DNA from: Aptenodytes patagonicus
Taxonomy: Eukaryota; Chordata; Aves; Sphenisciformes; Spheniscidae
Assembly (NCBI RefSeq): GCF_965638725.1
Contig: NC_134960.1
Location: forward strand, 5,334,501-5,398,500
Length of the DNA stretch: 64,000 bases
Direction: 5' to 3'
Shown here: positions 1 through 12,200 of the stretch, piece by piece
Layout of the letters: the number at the start of each line of letters is the position of its first letter
Position numbering within the stretch: position 1 is the stretch's first letter
The notes under the pieces: generated by a model
Database searches by the model: none
Seen by the model: only the letters and a program-made list of their open reading frames with translations
Told to the model about the DNA's origin: nothing
Translations under genes and position numbers: made by a program

Positions 1-82
1 ATAAGATTAAAGCTTCAGGAGGCACAGCCCTCTAGTTTATGAATGACCCCAGCTGTTGCCAGCTCTCCCACTGACTATATAC
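1..82 (-). other. KLHL3: KLHL3 intron 14 (5' part only)
   Basis: This is intron sequence downstream of the exon 14 donor. It continues off the window. At 36-59 the minus strand can be read as A-G-V-I-H-K, which resembles the expected final residues of KLHL3 (see findings), but there is no usable acceptor. Confidence 0.7.
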
Positions 83-226
83 CTGCGTAACTTCTCCCCG
101 TGCTCATGCTGGTTGGTAATAACGTCCACTTGTCCGTGATGGGGTTGTAGTATTCCACCGAGGCCAAATTACAGGAACCATCATCTCCTCCCACCACGTA
201 GAGGAGACCATTCACTGCACACACAC
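83..226 (-). CDS. KLHL3: KLHL3 coding exon 14 (kelch blade 6)
   Basis: The exon starts after a ...TTTGAG acceptor and ends at GCAG|GTATAT. It encodes residues 531-577 plus the first base of Gly578, beginning [16 protein letters not shown] and ending STGRSYA. It is 144 bp, phase 1 to phase 1. Reading on past the donor gives one more residue and then a stop (TAG), so splicing to a further exon outside the window is expected. That exon should supply the final beta strand that closes the propeller. Confidence 0.95.
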
Positions 227-3200
227 CTCAAAGCAGAGCACAGATGGTTAGACATGGGCTAACTCATCCCCCATGACACGTCATCTGCCATGTTCTGATT
301 CATTCCCAAGCAGATACCTCATCTTCCATTTTTATCACTTTCTTACAATACTGATCACTTACATCACTAGCACATTAGCTGCATTAAAAACACACAGACA
401 ACTACAACCAAACACCACAGAAAGGCTTATTGTGGTTACCTGCATTTCTTCTACACATATTCATGTCTGCTACTTGCTTCCAGGTGTTTGTTCCTGGATC
501 ATAGACTTCCACACTCTTCCTTACTAAGGGACCATCGTGCCCCCCCGTAGCATACAGCAGCCCGCTCAGAACACCGACACCTGCCGAACAGAGCCCAGCA
601 TTAGCCAAACGTCCAGGGGAAAGGGTTGCATGTCCCTGGGTCTTCTACTGGGTATTGCCTTGGCCTTTCCAAGGCATTTCCAAAACATGGGCCACGTGCC
701 TCAAGATCACCTGGGACGTGGTCAAGTCTCCATCCAACCACCACGTGACACTACAGCAGACCTGCACAGTAACGCCTGGCAGATGTCCTATCTTTCAGGG
801 CTGTGCCCCTTTCTCAGGTAGATCTCAGTCTATCTGAGATCAGTAGTCTAGTCCCATGACATTCGTCTGCCTTTATTCAGTCTTTTTGGACTGACTTGTT
901 CTCTCTTCCCTTTACCTCCCTGACTGCTGTATCCCACCCCACCTCGTCCCTATCTGCCTGATCTTTTCTGCCACAGGACCCTTTGCTTTTAGCTTGATTC
1001 CCACTTCCAAGAGCTTTTTGCTTTTCCTGCTGCCTTTGTGCCATATGCCTTCATCCCTTGGACACTCTTCCTCTTCTCAACAACTTACTGTCTCCAGTTG
1101 TTGCGGTTGCCACTGGGTTCCTCTCCCCCCACTCCCGCCCCCAAACACGGCAGCAGCACTTGCACAGACAAGGTGCCTCCAAGGCCACCTTCCCAGCCAC
1201 TTTCGCAAGCCCCTGGCTCAATCTCTGGGAATGACAGGGATCTGAAGGGTGCTTCTGCCTAATATTAAGTAAATTAATTAAAATGTTCACCAATCCGTGA
1301 GAGTTAAAACTTCCAGCAACATATCTTCGTTAATAGGTTCAAAGGCCTCTATTAAAATTAACAAGGTGGGATGTTAGTAAAACAGAAACATAGATCTGAA
1401 TTCCATCATTTCGACCACGAGCATTTACCAGCAGGACGGCCCTCGTGCCCTGAAGATGGACTCGTGCTGACGACTGAGGGGAAGGCACAGAGCCGGAAAG
1501 GCGTGCACAGGGAGGAGAGGGGCCCTGCCAGCGTAAAACCGATGGGTTTTCAAGTTGGCCCCTGTGCAAATATCTTTCCTGTTTGCCACGTGCAGCACAG
1601 GGAAAGGAGAGCACAGGAGCAGCGCTGCCATGGTGAGCCAGAGAGCAGGCACCATTCGGGCTCGGCAGCTCCCGTGCCGCGGGAACACCTCCTGGTGGTG
1701 TGTCACATCCCAAAAATGCGATGTGTCACATTGCTCCAAGTCTTGCCATGGTCAGCAGGAGCACCGACCACAGCAGCCGCTGTGCTCCACCTGCAGGACG
1801 ACAACACAAGGCAGGGAGGGAAAACATCTGAGCATTATTACTCCTCCCTCACCCAAAAACAGGCCAGCACCTAACTGAGACTGACTGATGAATTAAAACT
1901 CCAGCAGGCACACCACCGTTTGGGGGACAGGAATGCTGCCGCAGGTCTACCACCATCACCTCTCTCTTCTCCAGATTTTCTTAACTTGCTGCTGCTGGCT
2001 TTGGCTTTGACCAGCTGTCTCCCGCTGCATCAAGAGGTGTTGAAATCCCAACGTGACATTGGGATTCATGGTTCATCTCTGGAAAACACTGGTGATTAAT
2101 GTCTAACTGCCATAAATATCCACCTTACTGGGTGAAATTCTCAGTCTGGTTGAGGTACTCCAACGTGCACCATCTAAGAAGAGCAGAACACGTCCCAGTA
2201 CACGTCCTGGCCCCAGAGCTGGTGCCTCCCAGTTGACTGGGGAATGGGAACTCATTTAACTGGTGAGGAAAGCCTACCGCGTCTGAGCCCAGCAGCCTGG
2301 GTTTGCAGCACCTTAGCATTTGACTATACTCAGCTGTTAAGCAAAAATTTTACACTTTTAAGAAATAATTTAATTAGTAGACTAATTTAAGCAAGTAGGA
2401 GAGTAAAAGAGTCGGAAACATTCTAAGGCTTCTCCATCTAAAACTGCCTCCCTGTGTGGCGAAACAGGGCACACACGGATGGGACGTCCCTGCCAGGAGG
2501 GGAAAGCCCAGCAAATCCAGCACTGCCAGCGCCCGCACATCCACACAGCCCCACTGCCTGGATTGGGGTCACCCCAGGGACTTGGGGACACCCGTCCTCA
2601 CCTCCACTAGATGTCAGCATCGGGACGGCAATGCCGGCAGCTCTGAGCACGGTTTCATTTATAGATCATGCTGCAGCACCACTGGTGATGAGTGGCACCG
2701 GCCAGTCCCTTCCCCGGTGCCTGCTGGAGGGGCACCTGGGTGACAACCAGAACTTGAGGAGCTCAGCTTTCAGGTTGGGAACAGAAAATTGCAAGGCTAT
2801 TTGGCAGGCAAGCAAGAGCATTCCTAATACTGGACTTGCCATATGGAGATGTACTTGCAAAGCAGTGCTCAGAGCAGAGTGTTTCAAACAAAGATGACTC
2901 ACTAAAATCCATCTCACTACAGGCACAAACTGTTTTGCTGTGTTTCAACATGGTGTCAACAACGCGAGATACTCGTTCTGTTCTATAAGGTTGCATTGGG
3001 CTAGGTCTAAGCATCAAGCAGATACTAAAAACCTCTTCAACTGAATTCAAGCCAACAGTGTGTGACCATATCTACTTCACCTGGAGTTATGGAAAAGGTA
3101 TTAGAGTGAGGAAAGAAAGATGGTGTGTAGAGAGCAGTCTCCCGACCACCCAGTTCAGAATGAAATTCCCACGGCAGGGTTATTTCAGCCCGCACACAAA

Positions 3201-6200
3201 GGGCAGCCTCTGGGCTTGGCCACCTCTGGTAACCGCCACTTTGGCTGTTGTAAAACGAGAACTGCACAATTTGACATCAGGGAGGACTCACTGCACACAC
3301 TGAGCAATAGGACCAATACGGACACATTCCCTTTCATCTGAAGATGATTTTAAATGCAATGGATAAGAGCTTTTATCCCTTTCAGAGAGGAACAGCCACA
3401 GAGAGGACAAGTGCCTACCTGGCCTAACATCACATAGTAAGTCAGAAACCATCAAGACTAGAATATAATCCTTTTTTAACATGTCCTTTCCTCTAATCCT
3501 CCGGATCACCAACTCTTGCCAGCAAAAGGTACACCAAAAATCAAGCTTAGCAGGGGCAATCTGAGATTAATTTTGTTACCTTGACTTGGTCTGCACATCA
3601 CCCAGTGCAGATGTGTTTTGTGCTGCAAAGCACCCACTGGATGCTTGCAGAGAAGATCCAAAAGGAAAATCCATCTGACAACCCCCAAACGATAGGAGAG
3701 AAGGAGAACGCAGCTTGGCTTTCCAGTCCCCGGCTGAGCCTGCAGCTGGTGATTTGGAAAGATAACTCTCTGCTTACAAGTGAGATGCATCTGTTAGCAA
3801 GGCTACTTAGAAACACTGAACGTTATTTCATTAACCCAGAAATTAATTTCAGTTTGGCAGATTTTAACAAAGTCAGGAGAGCTGCTGAGAGTTTCCAAGC
3901 AATTACGGTTTTTCCCCTCATGGGAAGAAGGGGAAAACAACAGGTTGCGCTTGCCAGCCAGGCAATGCCAAAACACACTTCTCCTTCCTTTCCGTGAGCC
4001 GAGGAGAACCTAGCGATCCCCCACTCTTAAGAACACATCTCGGAGCCAGTACCTGCACCGCTGCGTCGAGTGCTCATGTCGGCTACATAGGTCCATTCAT
4101 TCGTGGCTGGGTTATACTGCTCGACGGTACTAAGGCACTGACGGGACGCTCCATCGTAACCCCCCACAGCATAGAGCTTACCTGGAAGAGACACACGTTG
4201 GCATCGGCATTACGGCTACGACTGATTTACATTACCATCACGCCTGACGGCCCCAGGTAAGGACAGATCCCGGCTGAGGGAGGCCGTGGGAGATGTGCCT
4301 AAACCTGCTGGGATGTCTGGGGAAAATCCTACCAAAAGGATGTGAAGGAAACTCGCAGACAGGCAGGATTGTTTTTAAAGCTGTTAAAGCTGTCAACTAA
4401 GACAAGGAAATACACGACACAACAGCTAAATTAGAAGCCAAAAGCCCAGAGGGTTTTCCAAATGACTTGTTGGCCCAGGAGAAGAGGTAACATCAAAGCA
4501 CATTCTGCCGATTGTTTCCTCCTGTTCAGGTGCCACAAGGCAAAATGTGCTGTCAAAGGTCGATACTGTACATTAATTACAATATCACATGAGCAATAAA
4601 TATGCAATAGCCTCTTATGTTAATATAATACCTGCATGGAAACCTAGACCTGATTTTGAAGAACCTGGGCCAAATCAAAACAAACCAATGCTGGTAGCAC
4701 AGCTGAGGCCAGCCTGCTCACTCACGCCAGGTGATCACAACACAGAAGATACCACAGGAGACCCTCACAGCATGGTATATCTGTCCCTCCCTACCTCAAC
4801 TCGACGAAAGCTGGACAACATACACCTAGAGAGACTGGAAAAACACAGTCAGATGTCACAGGACTACACCATACGTGAAACAAGGCTAATGCTCCACCGC
4901 GTCCTCTGTTCACAGACCTGACTGATAATCTCTCCTTATCTCCCTGTATCGTCTATCAGCTCATTTTGCATTTAGGCAGTAAACCCTCTGGGCAGAGAGG
5001 GCTTCTTTGTGTTTCTTTACTAGATCACCTAGCACAAAGGCGTTCTGGTTCTAGACCGGGCCTCCTAGACATTGCAACAAACAACCATTAATAAAGTTCA
5101 ACAAATATGCAGGAAAATTCTAACCCAAATTTTTGTACAAAACCCATGAATAAGACCAATTTTCAGTCCGTAACAGCAGAGCCTGGCCACAAATGAGCTA
5201 TGCAATTCTTTATCACGAGACTCCCACCAGCAGTTATCATCTATACTCTTACGCTTTTCCATCCTCCTGTTTCCTTGATGCTTGCAAGGCTCGAAGAACA
5301 GGCCAGCTCTTTTCTTTCTCATGGTCCTGCCTCTGACCCCTGTTCTCCCCCTCAGCTCCACTCATACCTTCCTCGGGCTGTGATCATTAGGAGAGGTTTG
5401 CAAGGATCAGGTTTACAACTGCGCTCCTTCTGCATCTTCCTGTCTCTATAAACATTTCAAACTCTTATTCGCGCTGTTGTTTCAACCTGCCTGGTGTTAG
5501 TCAATGAATCAAGGCAAGAGTGCCGGACAGAGCAAGACAAGATAAAGTCCCCTGGCTGGCATCAATTACTAGATATTTTCAGTGCCCACAGACATCAGAT
5601 CAATCTTCATCACATTCAGATGAACACTGTGGATTAACTGCAGGCTGCAGCTTGTTCCCTACACCAATACGATGAGCTCTTCTTCCCCATCACATGCCCT
5701 CATTATATTTTTTTTTTTTTATCGTGGACTCCAACACGTGCAACACTTATCTGCACTTTTCAAACAAAGCAAAGGAAAAGGATTTCATATGTCTCCAGTA
5801 GAAAACCTATCCATAGAAATGCATCTCTCGGGTACGTACTTAATATTTGTTCCACATTCAAATGACTGACCCACTTCAGCAAATCCCACTGACTACCAGC
5901 AGCCCAGCACTTCACAAGCACAGCCAATTTTGAAGGAGACGCTTCTTAAATACGCAAGTTTAGCACAACCACCATTATTTATTCTGACTTTATCTCCCTC
6001 CCTCTTCTCACATAAACACATTTCATGTATTTCCCATGCACACAGGTCAAACCAAGCCACTTCAAAGCGCAGTTTATAACAAGGCTTGTGCCAGCGGCTG
6101 CTCCGCACTGTACTAATTGGAAACTGCTACACCACGCTAAAGACAAGGTCAAATAAAACCTTTCACTTGCTTCAGAATTGATTTTGCTAAAGGAAGAAAA

Positions 6201-9200
6201 GGTTCCTACTTAAGCCGTTCTTTCTCCTAGATCCAAACCAAGATGCTCAGTTCCAGCTCACTTGAGTTTGGTGCTGACACATAGGTGCCAACAGCCACCG
6301 CGATCCCTCCAAGCACCCTCTCCACCCACCTCGCCTGCCTCGCTCCCGCAGCACCAGCGTTCGCTGTCGTCAGTCCCTACTCCTTTACGAACCAGAGCAA
6401 ATCGTGCCGTGTGTGCCGGCAGGCCTGATGTCAATAAACACAGGTTTTAGTATTCCTGTCAAACCATCAGCTTGGGGCTGCGGGATGAACTATGCTCCTG
6501 TTTCTCTCGCCGAGCAGATTTTCTGTGATGGGTACTCCATCCACACAATGTCTGCTGATGGCAACACTGCACAATACCATTTGCTTTCGTTGGCCAGAAG
6601 CAGCCCAGGAAGAATAAGGATTCAAAGACACCTGCACACACCTAATAGCATTCACAGGAGGCATGGGCTGCTCTGATATGGGCCTGAGGCTCTTGGAAAG
6701 CTACCCATGATTTTTCACTAAGATAAAGGATTCAAAGAAACCTGCACACACCTAATGGCATTCGCAGGAGGCATGGGCTAGTCTGATATGGGCCTGAGGC
6801 TCTTGGAAAGCTACCCATGATTTTTCACTAAGATAAAGAGGAGAATGGAAAAAGCTGCAGCGATTACGTCATATAAAATAAATCTTTACCAACTAAAGAT
6901 AGTCTAGAGAACAGTTCCTGCAGTTCCTCCTATTGCACTTGACTGTTCAGGCTTCTGTTTGACACAGTAACATTTGCTTGATGGAAATGGCTACTGATTT
7001 TCTTACCCTCCACAACTCCAACTCCAACACTGCTTCTTCTTGTGTTCATGGGAGCCACAAAAAACCACTCATTGGTTTTATAGCTATAGGCCTCAACTGA
7101 TGCCAGACCTAGTTAAAAAGGGGATACACAGGTTTTCTAATTAAAAAAAAAGAGAAGAAAAAAAGATTGGTGTTGCACTTTCATCTGCCTTCCACCTCCT
7201 CCCAAGCCCGTAATTCCCCCCACACTCCTGCAACCCAATTTTCTAGTCCCTTGCCTTTCAGGCTGGGGCCAGCATGTCAACGCCACTTCTTCAGCGGCTG
7301 GAAAAATTGCTACCCCATGGCCTCTGCCCTGGGACTGCTGCCCCTCCAATGTGCTGGGGACACCAAGGAGGAGCAGAGTCCAGATTCCAAGCCCAAAAGT
7401 CCCACATCCTTTCAAGCATTACAAAATGTCCTTGCAAAGGTTTAAAAATTCCCCCAGACCCTGTTGCGTTGTACTCATCACTAGCTGATAGTGAGATACT
7501 CTGCAATTACTGATGGGTCATAATGTGCATGTGGTTAGTTACAACACACAGTAAACCCAATCTCTGGCTCTTTCTCTACAAAATCATAGAGGAAGGGCGC
7601 AGGAACCTCACTAAAGCTCTGCAGTCTTTGCAGGGGTCTCTGAAAACATTTCTTTGGGTCAGGCACTGCCTGGTTTTTGCTCAGTCACCTACCGGTGCTG
7701 CCATCAAAGCCGCCCACTGCATACAGGAGATCATTGAGCACAGCTGCGCCTAAAGTGCTTCGTCTTTCCTGCATGCTGGCTATGGATGTCCACTGGTCCT
7801 TCACGCCATCGTACACATCAACCGTCCGTACCCTTAAAGATCCGTTAAAGCCCCCGACAGCATAAACATTGCCAGCCATAAATACCACACCTGATAAAAG
7901 AGGAGAGAGATTTTACGGAGGTTTACAAACAGCTTGGGAAGCGAGTATCATCAGGCGTCTGTCGAGGTAAGACAGCAGGGAAGAGCAGAACGTGGGCAAG
8001 TCTTTGGCATTTTCTGCAGATTAAGAGCATTGGAGCCAAGTACGATAAAACATGCATGTCATATGGAAAGTGAAATGCACACAAATACACGGCAACATAA
8101 GGCACAGATGGATTTCACACCTGAATGAATAATTTTCTGAGGCAGAGAGGACACCAAATGGTGATCCACATACACAGCCCTCTCAGATGTCTTCAGAGGA
8201 ACACTCCCAACTTACAGATCTGCTTCAGCACCAAGAGGGCCTGACTCAGCCCCTTTGATTTTCACTAGTAAACCAGCATGGAAAACTAAATCCCTGTGAG
8301 CTGCCAGGCCAGCGGGATGGGAGGAGGAGGGGAAACACTGATGGAGCAGCAGCCAGGAGAGAGACATAATGAAGGGGAGACAGTGGCTATGGAGGGCAGA
8401 CAGGCAGGAGCAACACCTCTAGAGAGCAGGGCATCCACCTGAACGAGAAGGATACATGTGCGTAGGGAAAGAGGAGGAAGGAATGGCACAAAGAAAGAGC
8501 TGCTTGAGGCCAGGGGCACAGAGGAAGGCTAAAGGGACGACTGAGGACATCCATCCAGCCCTGAAGAGCTGCGCTGGGAAAAGGAAGAAGGTTGCAGGAA
8601 AAGTTCCCGTTACCTGCTCTGCATCTCCGGGAGGGAAGCTCAGCAACCTGATCCCACCGCTCCTCCTCAAAATCATAGCACTCCACACTGCGAATGGCTT
8701 TGGGTGCTTGCCCACCCACCACGATCATCACCTGGAGAGGGAAGATGAGAGCTAGAAAACCTCAGACACTAGCCCGGGAAGCTGCTCCCTGCAAAGAAAC
8801 CATCAGCACAACCTGGCCGAGAGCAGCTGCCAAAAACATGCTGCAGGCCTACTAAAAGCCTCTGGGGGGGGGGGGGGGCAACGGGGGGGGAGAAAGTTAT
8901 CTCCAATTTAATGCATGCTAAATATGGCAGCACCATTAACCATTCCTCACCATTTGAGGTGGGCAACCTGCCCTATTTCCCCATGAAACACAAAACCACT
9001 TGGCACCATGGCACACACAAGACTCACTGCAGAAGTATTTTTAAGTGAAGAGGATCCCAGCATAATTTCCAGAGCCAGCCCACTGTTTAGTCATTATCTC
9101 CATGGTGGTGCTAAAAATAATCGATGCCACTTAGCAAATAAAATCTGACAGCTGTATTGCCACCTGCGGGGAAGACAACACTCGGGGAAATCACCGGACT

Positions 9201-12200
9201 ATTAAGACCTGGGGTGCTGGGCTGCCAAAGGAAGTGATTTGTCAGCTTCATCAAGGCTTTTGGCTGCAACGTGTATTGATGCAAATCCAGTAATTAAACC
9301 CTAAATTCTTTACAGATAGGGAAGATCTATGTGAAGGTGATCAAGGGCAATCTCAGGAGCACAAGAACCACTCTGCCAGATCAGGCTAAAGGTCTGTCCG
9401 GCCCCAGACTCCATCCCCAACAACGGCAGGCAGTGGACACTGGTGGAAAAGCGAGAAGACCTGGATGGCATGCAGTGTGGTCCTTCCCAAATCTGCCCTG
9501 TCTGCCACCAGAAGATAAACTCCCCACGGACTCACTAACTGGCCCAGGAACAGTTGTCCCAGGAGCCTGCAGCTCAGCACTCGAGGGCTGCCCACCGCTG
9601 CTGAGCCCCAGCTGAGCACTGCAAACCAACACATGCACAGGCAGCATCCAAACCTACAGCACCTACAAACAGCTCGACCTGCACTTTGTTCTAAACACAT
9701 TTCCTTCGACCCTCCACAGCTATCAAGAGGGAGGGTTTGCTCCCCTTATCACAGCAAATTGGCAGGAGCAAACACTACCCAAGACAATCTGATTTTTACA
9801 AGGCCAAGGAGCTAGAAGTAAGGTAACGGGGCTTCAAATGTAGTTAAAGAGTAGATAGGAAACTGGCTTTAGCCCCTGCAAGGCAGCTGTGAGTAGCTGA
9901 GGGGGTAAGATTGTCACTCGAGGTCACTCAGGTAATGAGCTCAACTCCAATCACAGTTGCTTTAAAAGTACAGAGCTCGACAGCATTTTAAAGAATTTGA
10001 GGAGTATGAAAATAGTGGACTGTTTGATCTACAAAGATAAGAATGTGACATTAGAAAGCAAATTGAGTCTAAATTAGCAGCCTGACTACTAGTTGTGTAA
10101 CAGTCTTCCATGGAAAGCTGCAGAGCTTCACACGATTACAGAATTAAGAGATTTCACAGCAGACGGTAATCCCTCATCAGCAGGACCAACAGACCAGATG
10201 AAAGTTTCTCAGTAACAGGATTGCTGGAACATCATCACCTTCTCCCCTTTCTTTACAGTTAAAAAGAAGGGAGGAGAGACCTGCAGAAGATTTGGGTTTG
10301 TACTCATAGGTCATGCTATAAAAAGATGTTCAGCACCTCTGAACTCGCTGGTTCACTGTTCATTTTATCCTTAACTACTTTAGTCCTTGAACAAGGGTCG
10401 CATCAGCCCTTCCTGACACCCCCAAAGCTATGTTCTACCAATTTCATCTCGGCATCAGCAGGCAGAAAGGACACAACATGTTGACACACTCTGCAGAACC
10501 ACAATTTCTCGATGGACAGTCCAATATCTAAACATCTGAATAGTCCTTCATAGCACAGACCTCATACACCATCCCACAAACCAAGCTCCTTATGATTTGT
10601 GCTTAGAAAAATAATACACTGAGGTTTTGATGCCTTACAATCTCCGAAATGCTTACTAATAACTTCAGTGACAGTCTGTTCAGAGACATCGTGCCAAACT
10701 GCATTTATCTCCAGGGCACAGGGAAAATAGTTTCTGTTGTCATTTTTTTCTTCACTAATAAAGTGGTGGCCAGAGCATCACACGCCTGCAGGATAAACGC
10801 AGGGAGTAACAAGGATTATTTATTCAGTAGCTGCTTTGAGTCTATTGAAATTTGCTTCAGACTTCCTGCCCACGGGTCTGGGTGCCGTTGTTTCCTGCTT
10901 TCCTGGCTTCTGATCATGAATACGGGGAAAAAGACAGACACCTACTGTGACCCTCCTCAGCAGGGCTCCATGACAGTGCTACAAGCCAGCAGAAACCTCA
11001 GCCGACCCTCTGAGCACTACAGGCAGCTGCCTGCCGCCGCTGCTGCTCCACGGGTCAGCGATTCTCAAGCCACGGCTCCAGGAGCAACAGCCGTTCACAA
11101 AACCACTTGTGGCTGACAAAACGTTTCAAGAGCACACCCTCGCCCCTGGGAGCAGAGACATTGCTTCTCCTAAGGGTTTATCTAAGTTTATCCAACTTAA
11201 TTATGTATCCTTGGCAGGCATAGGCAATACCAGAAGAGGGAGTAAAACACTTCAAAGGAGGATCATGGAGTTAGTGAGAAGTAATGCGGCAAGTATGCAA
11301 GCTCCTTTCAAAGACAGAAAATGCCACCAGTAACATGGTGCGACCAACTCGGCTTACCTTTGGCAGGCTAACGGGAGTCCTCGGCTTTGTTCTAGGATTC
11401 TTTATCAGTTGCCTTTGATCCAGAGGAAGCAAATGATATTTCATGGCCTCGATAAGGAAGTCTTTACAGGTGTTGTTATTCTTGATTAAAGCTTCTTCTT
11501 CAACTGTCTGAGAACCCGCACACACATGAAAGATCATTTAAACTGAAGTACTTGGTGGCACAGGTCACAAGGAGCTTTGTAGAAAGCACATGAAACCTAG
11601 AATTTCTCTTCCAAAAATACCAACATAAAAAAAAGAATGCAGAAGACAGACACAGACTTCCAGCTCTTCCCAAAGAAACACATGCAGTAACATCCAAGCT
11701 CCTCACTTCCCTTCAGTATCGTTCAAGAGCAGCAGTGCTCCCTCTATTTTACCACTCTCTGCCAGACGCTTAATATCTCAGCAGAGGAGAATTCCCCAGG
11801 AGTCTGGGTACAAAATAAGTAATTTTTTATTTGAGTCAGATTTTTTTTTTTTTTAAGGCAAGACAATATCTTTTACTCAATCAGAAGATATAGTTGAGAG
11901 AAAAAAAATACATGGTGGGTTCATCTTGTGAATATCAATTTTATTTCAGTTGTATTGATTTTTTTAGACACATGATAAAAGCATAGTAGTCAAAAAGTCC
12001 ATATGCCAACTCCTTCCTTTGAGGATTCTCAGCTCATTATCAAGGCCCAGATCCCAGGAATTAACTTGTTGAGAACAATCTCTAAGTCAGACTAAGTCAG
12101 AGAGCATCTCACCTGCCGGTCACACAGACCTGTCTCTATGCACAGAACACGTCTTAGGCCAAAATTATCTCACATGAAGTGTTTTCACCAAGGTAAATTT

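Larger units (their letters stand above)
4182..7006 (-). other. KLHL3: KLHL3 intron 11
   Basis: This 2.8 kb intron contains an ancient repeat 3' end (4926-5094) and a 110 bp tandem duplication (6616-6838). A short T-run lies near 5708-5720. No exon-like segment is seen. Confidence 0.8.

Noticed and set aside
1371..1874. 167-codon plus-strand ORF in KLHL3 intron 12
   Set aside because: It has overlapping open frames in three phases on both strands, which points to locally low stop density rather than a gene.
10649..11116. 155-codon plus-strand ORF in KLHL3 intron 8
   Set aside because: No known domain, no codon pattern suggesting selection, antisense inside an intron.
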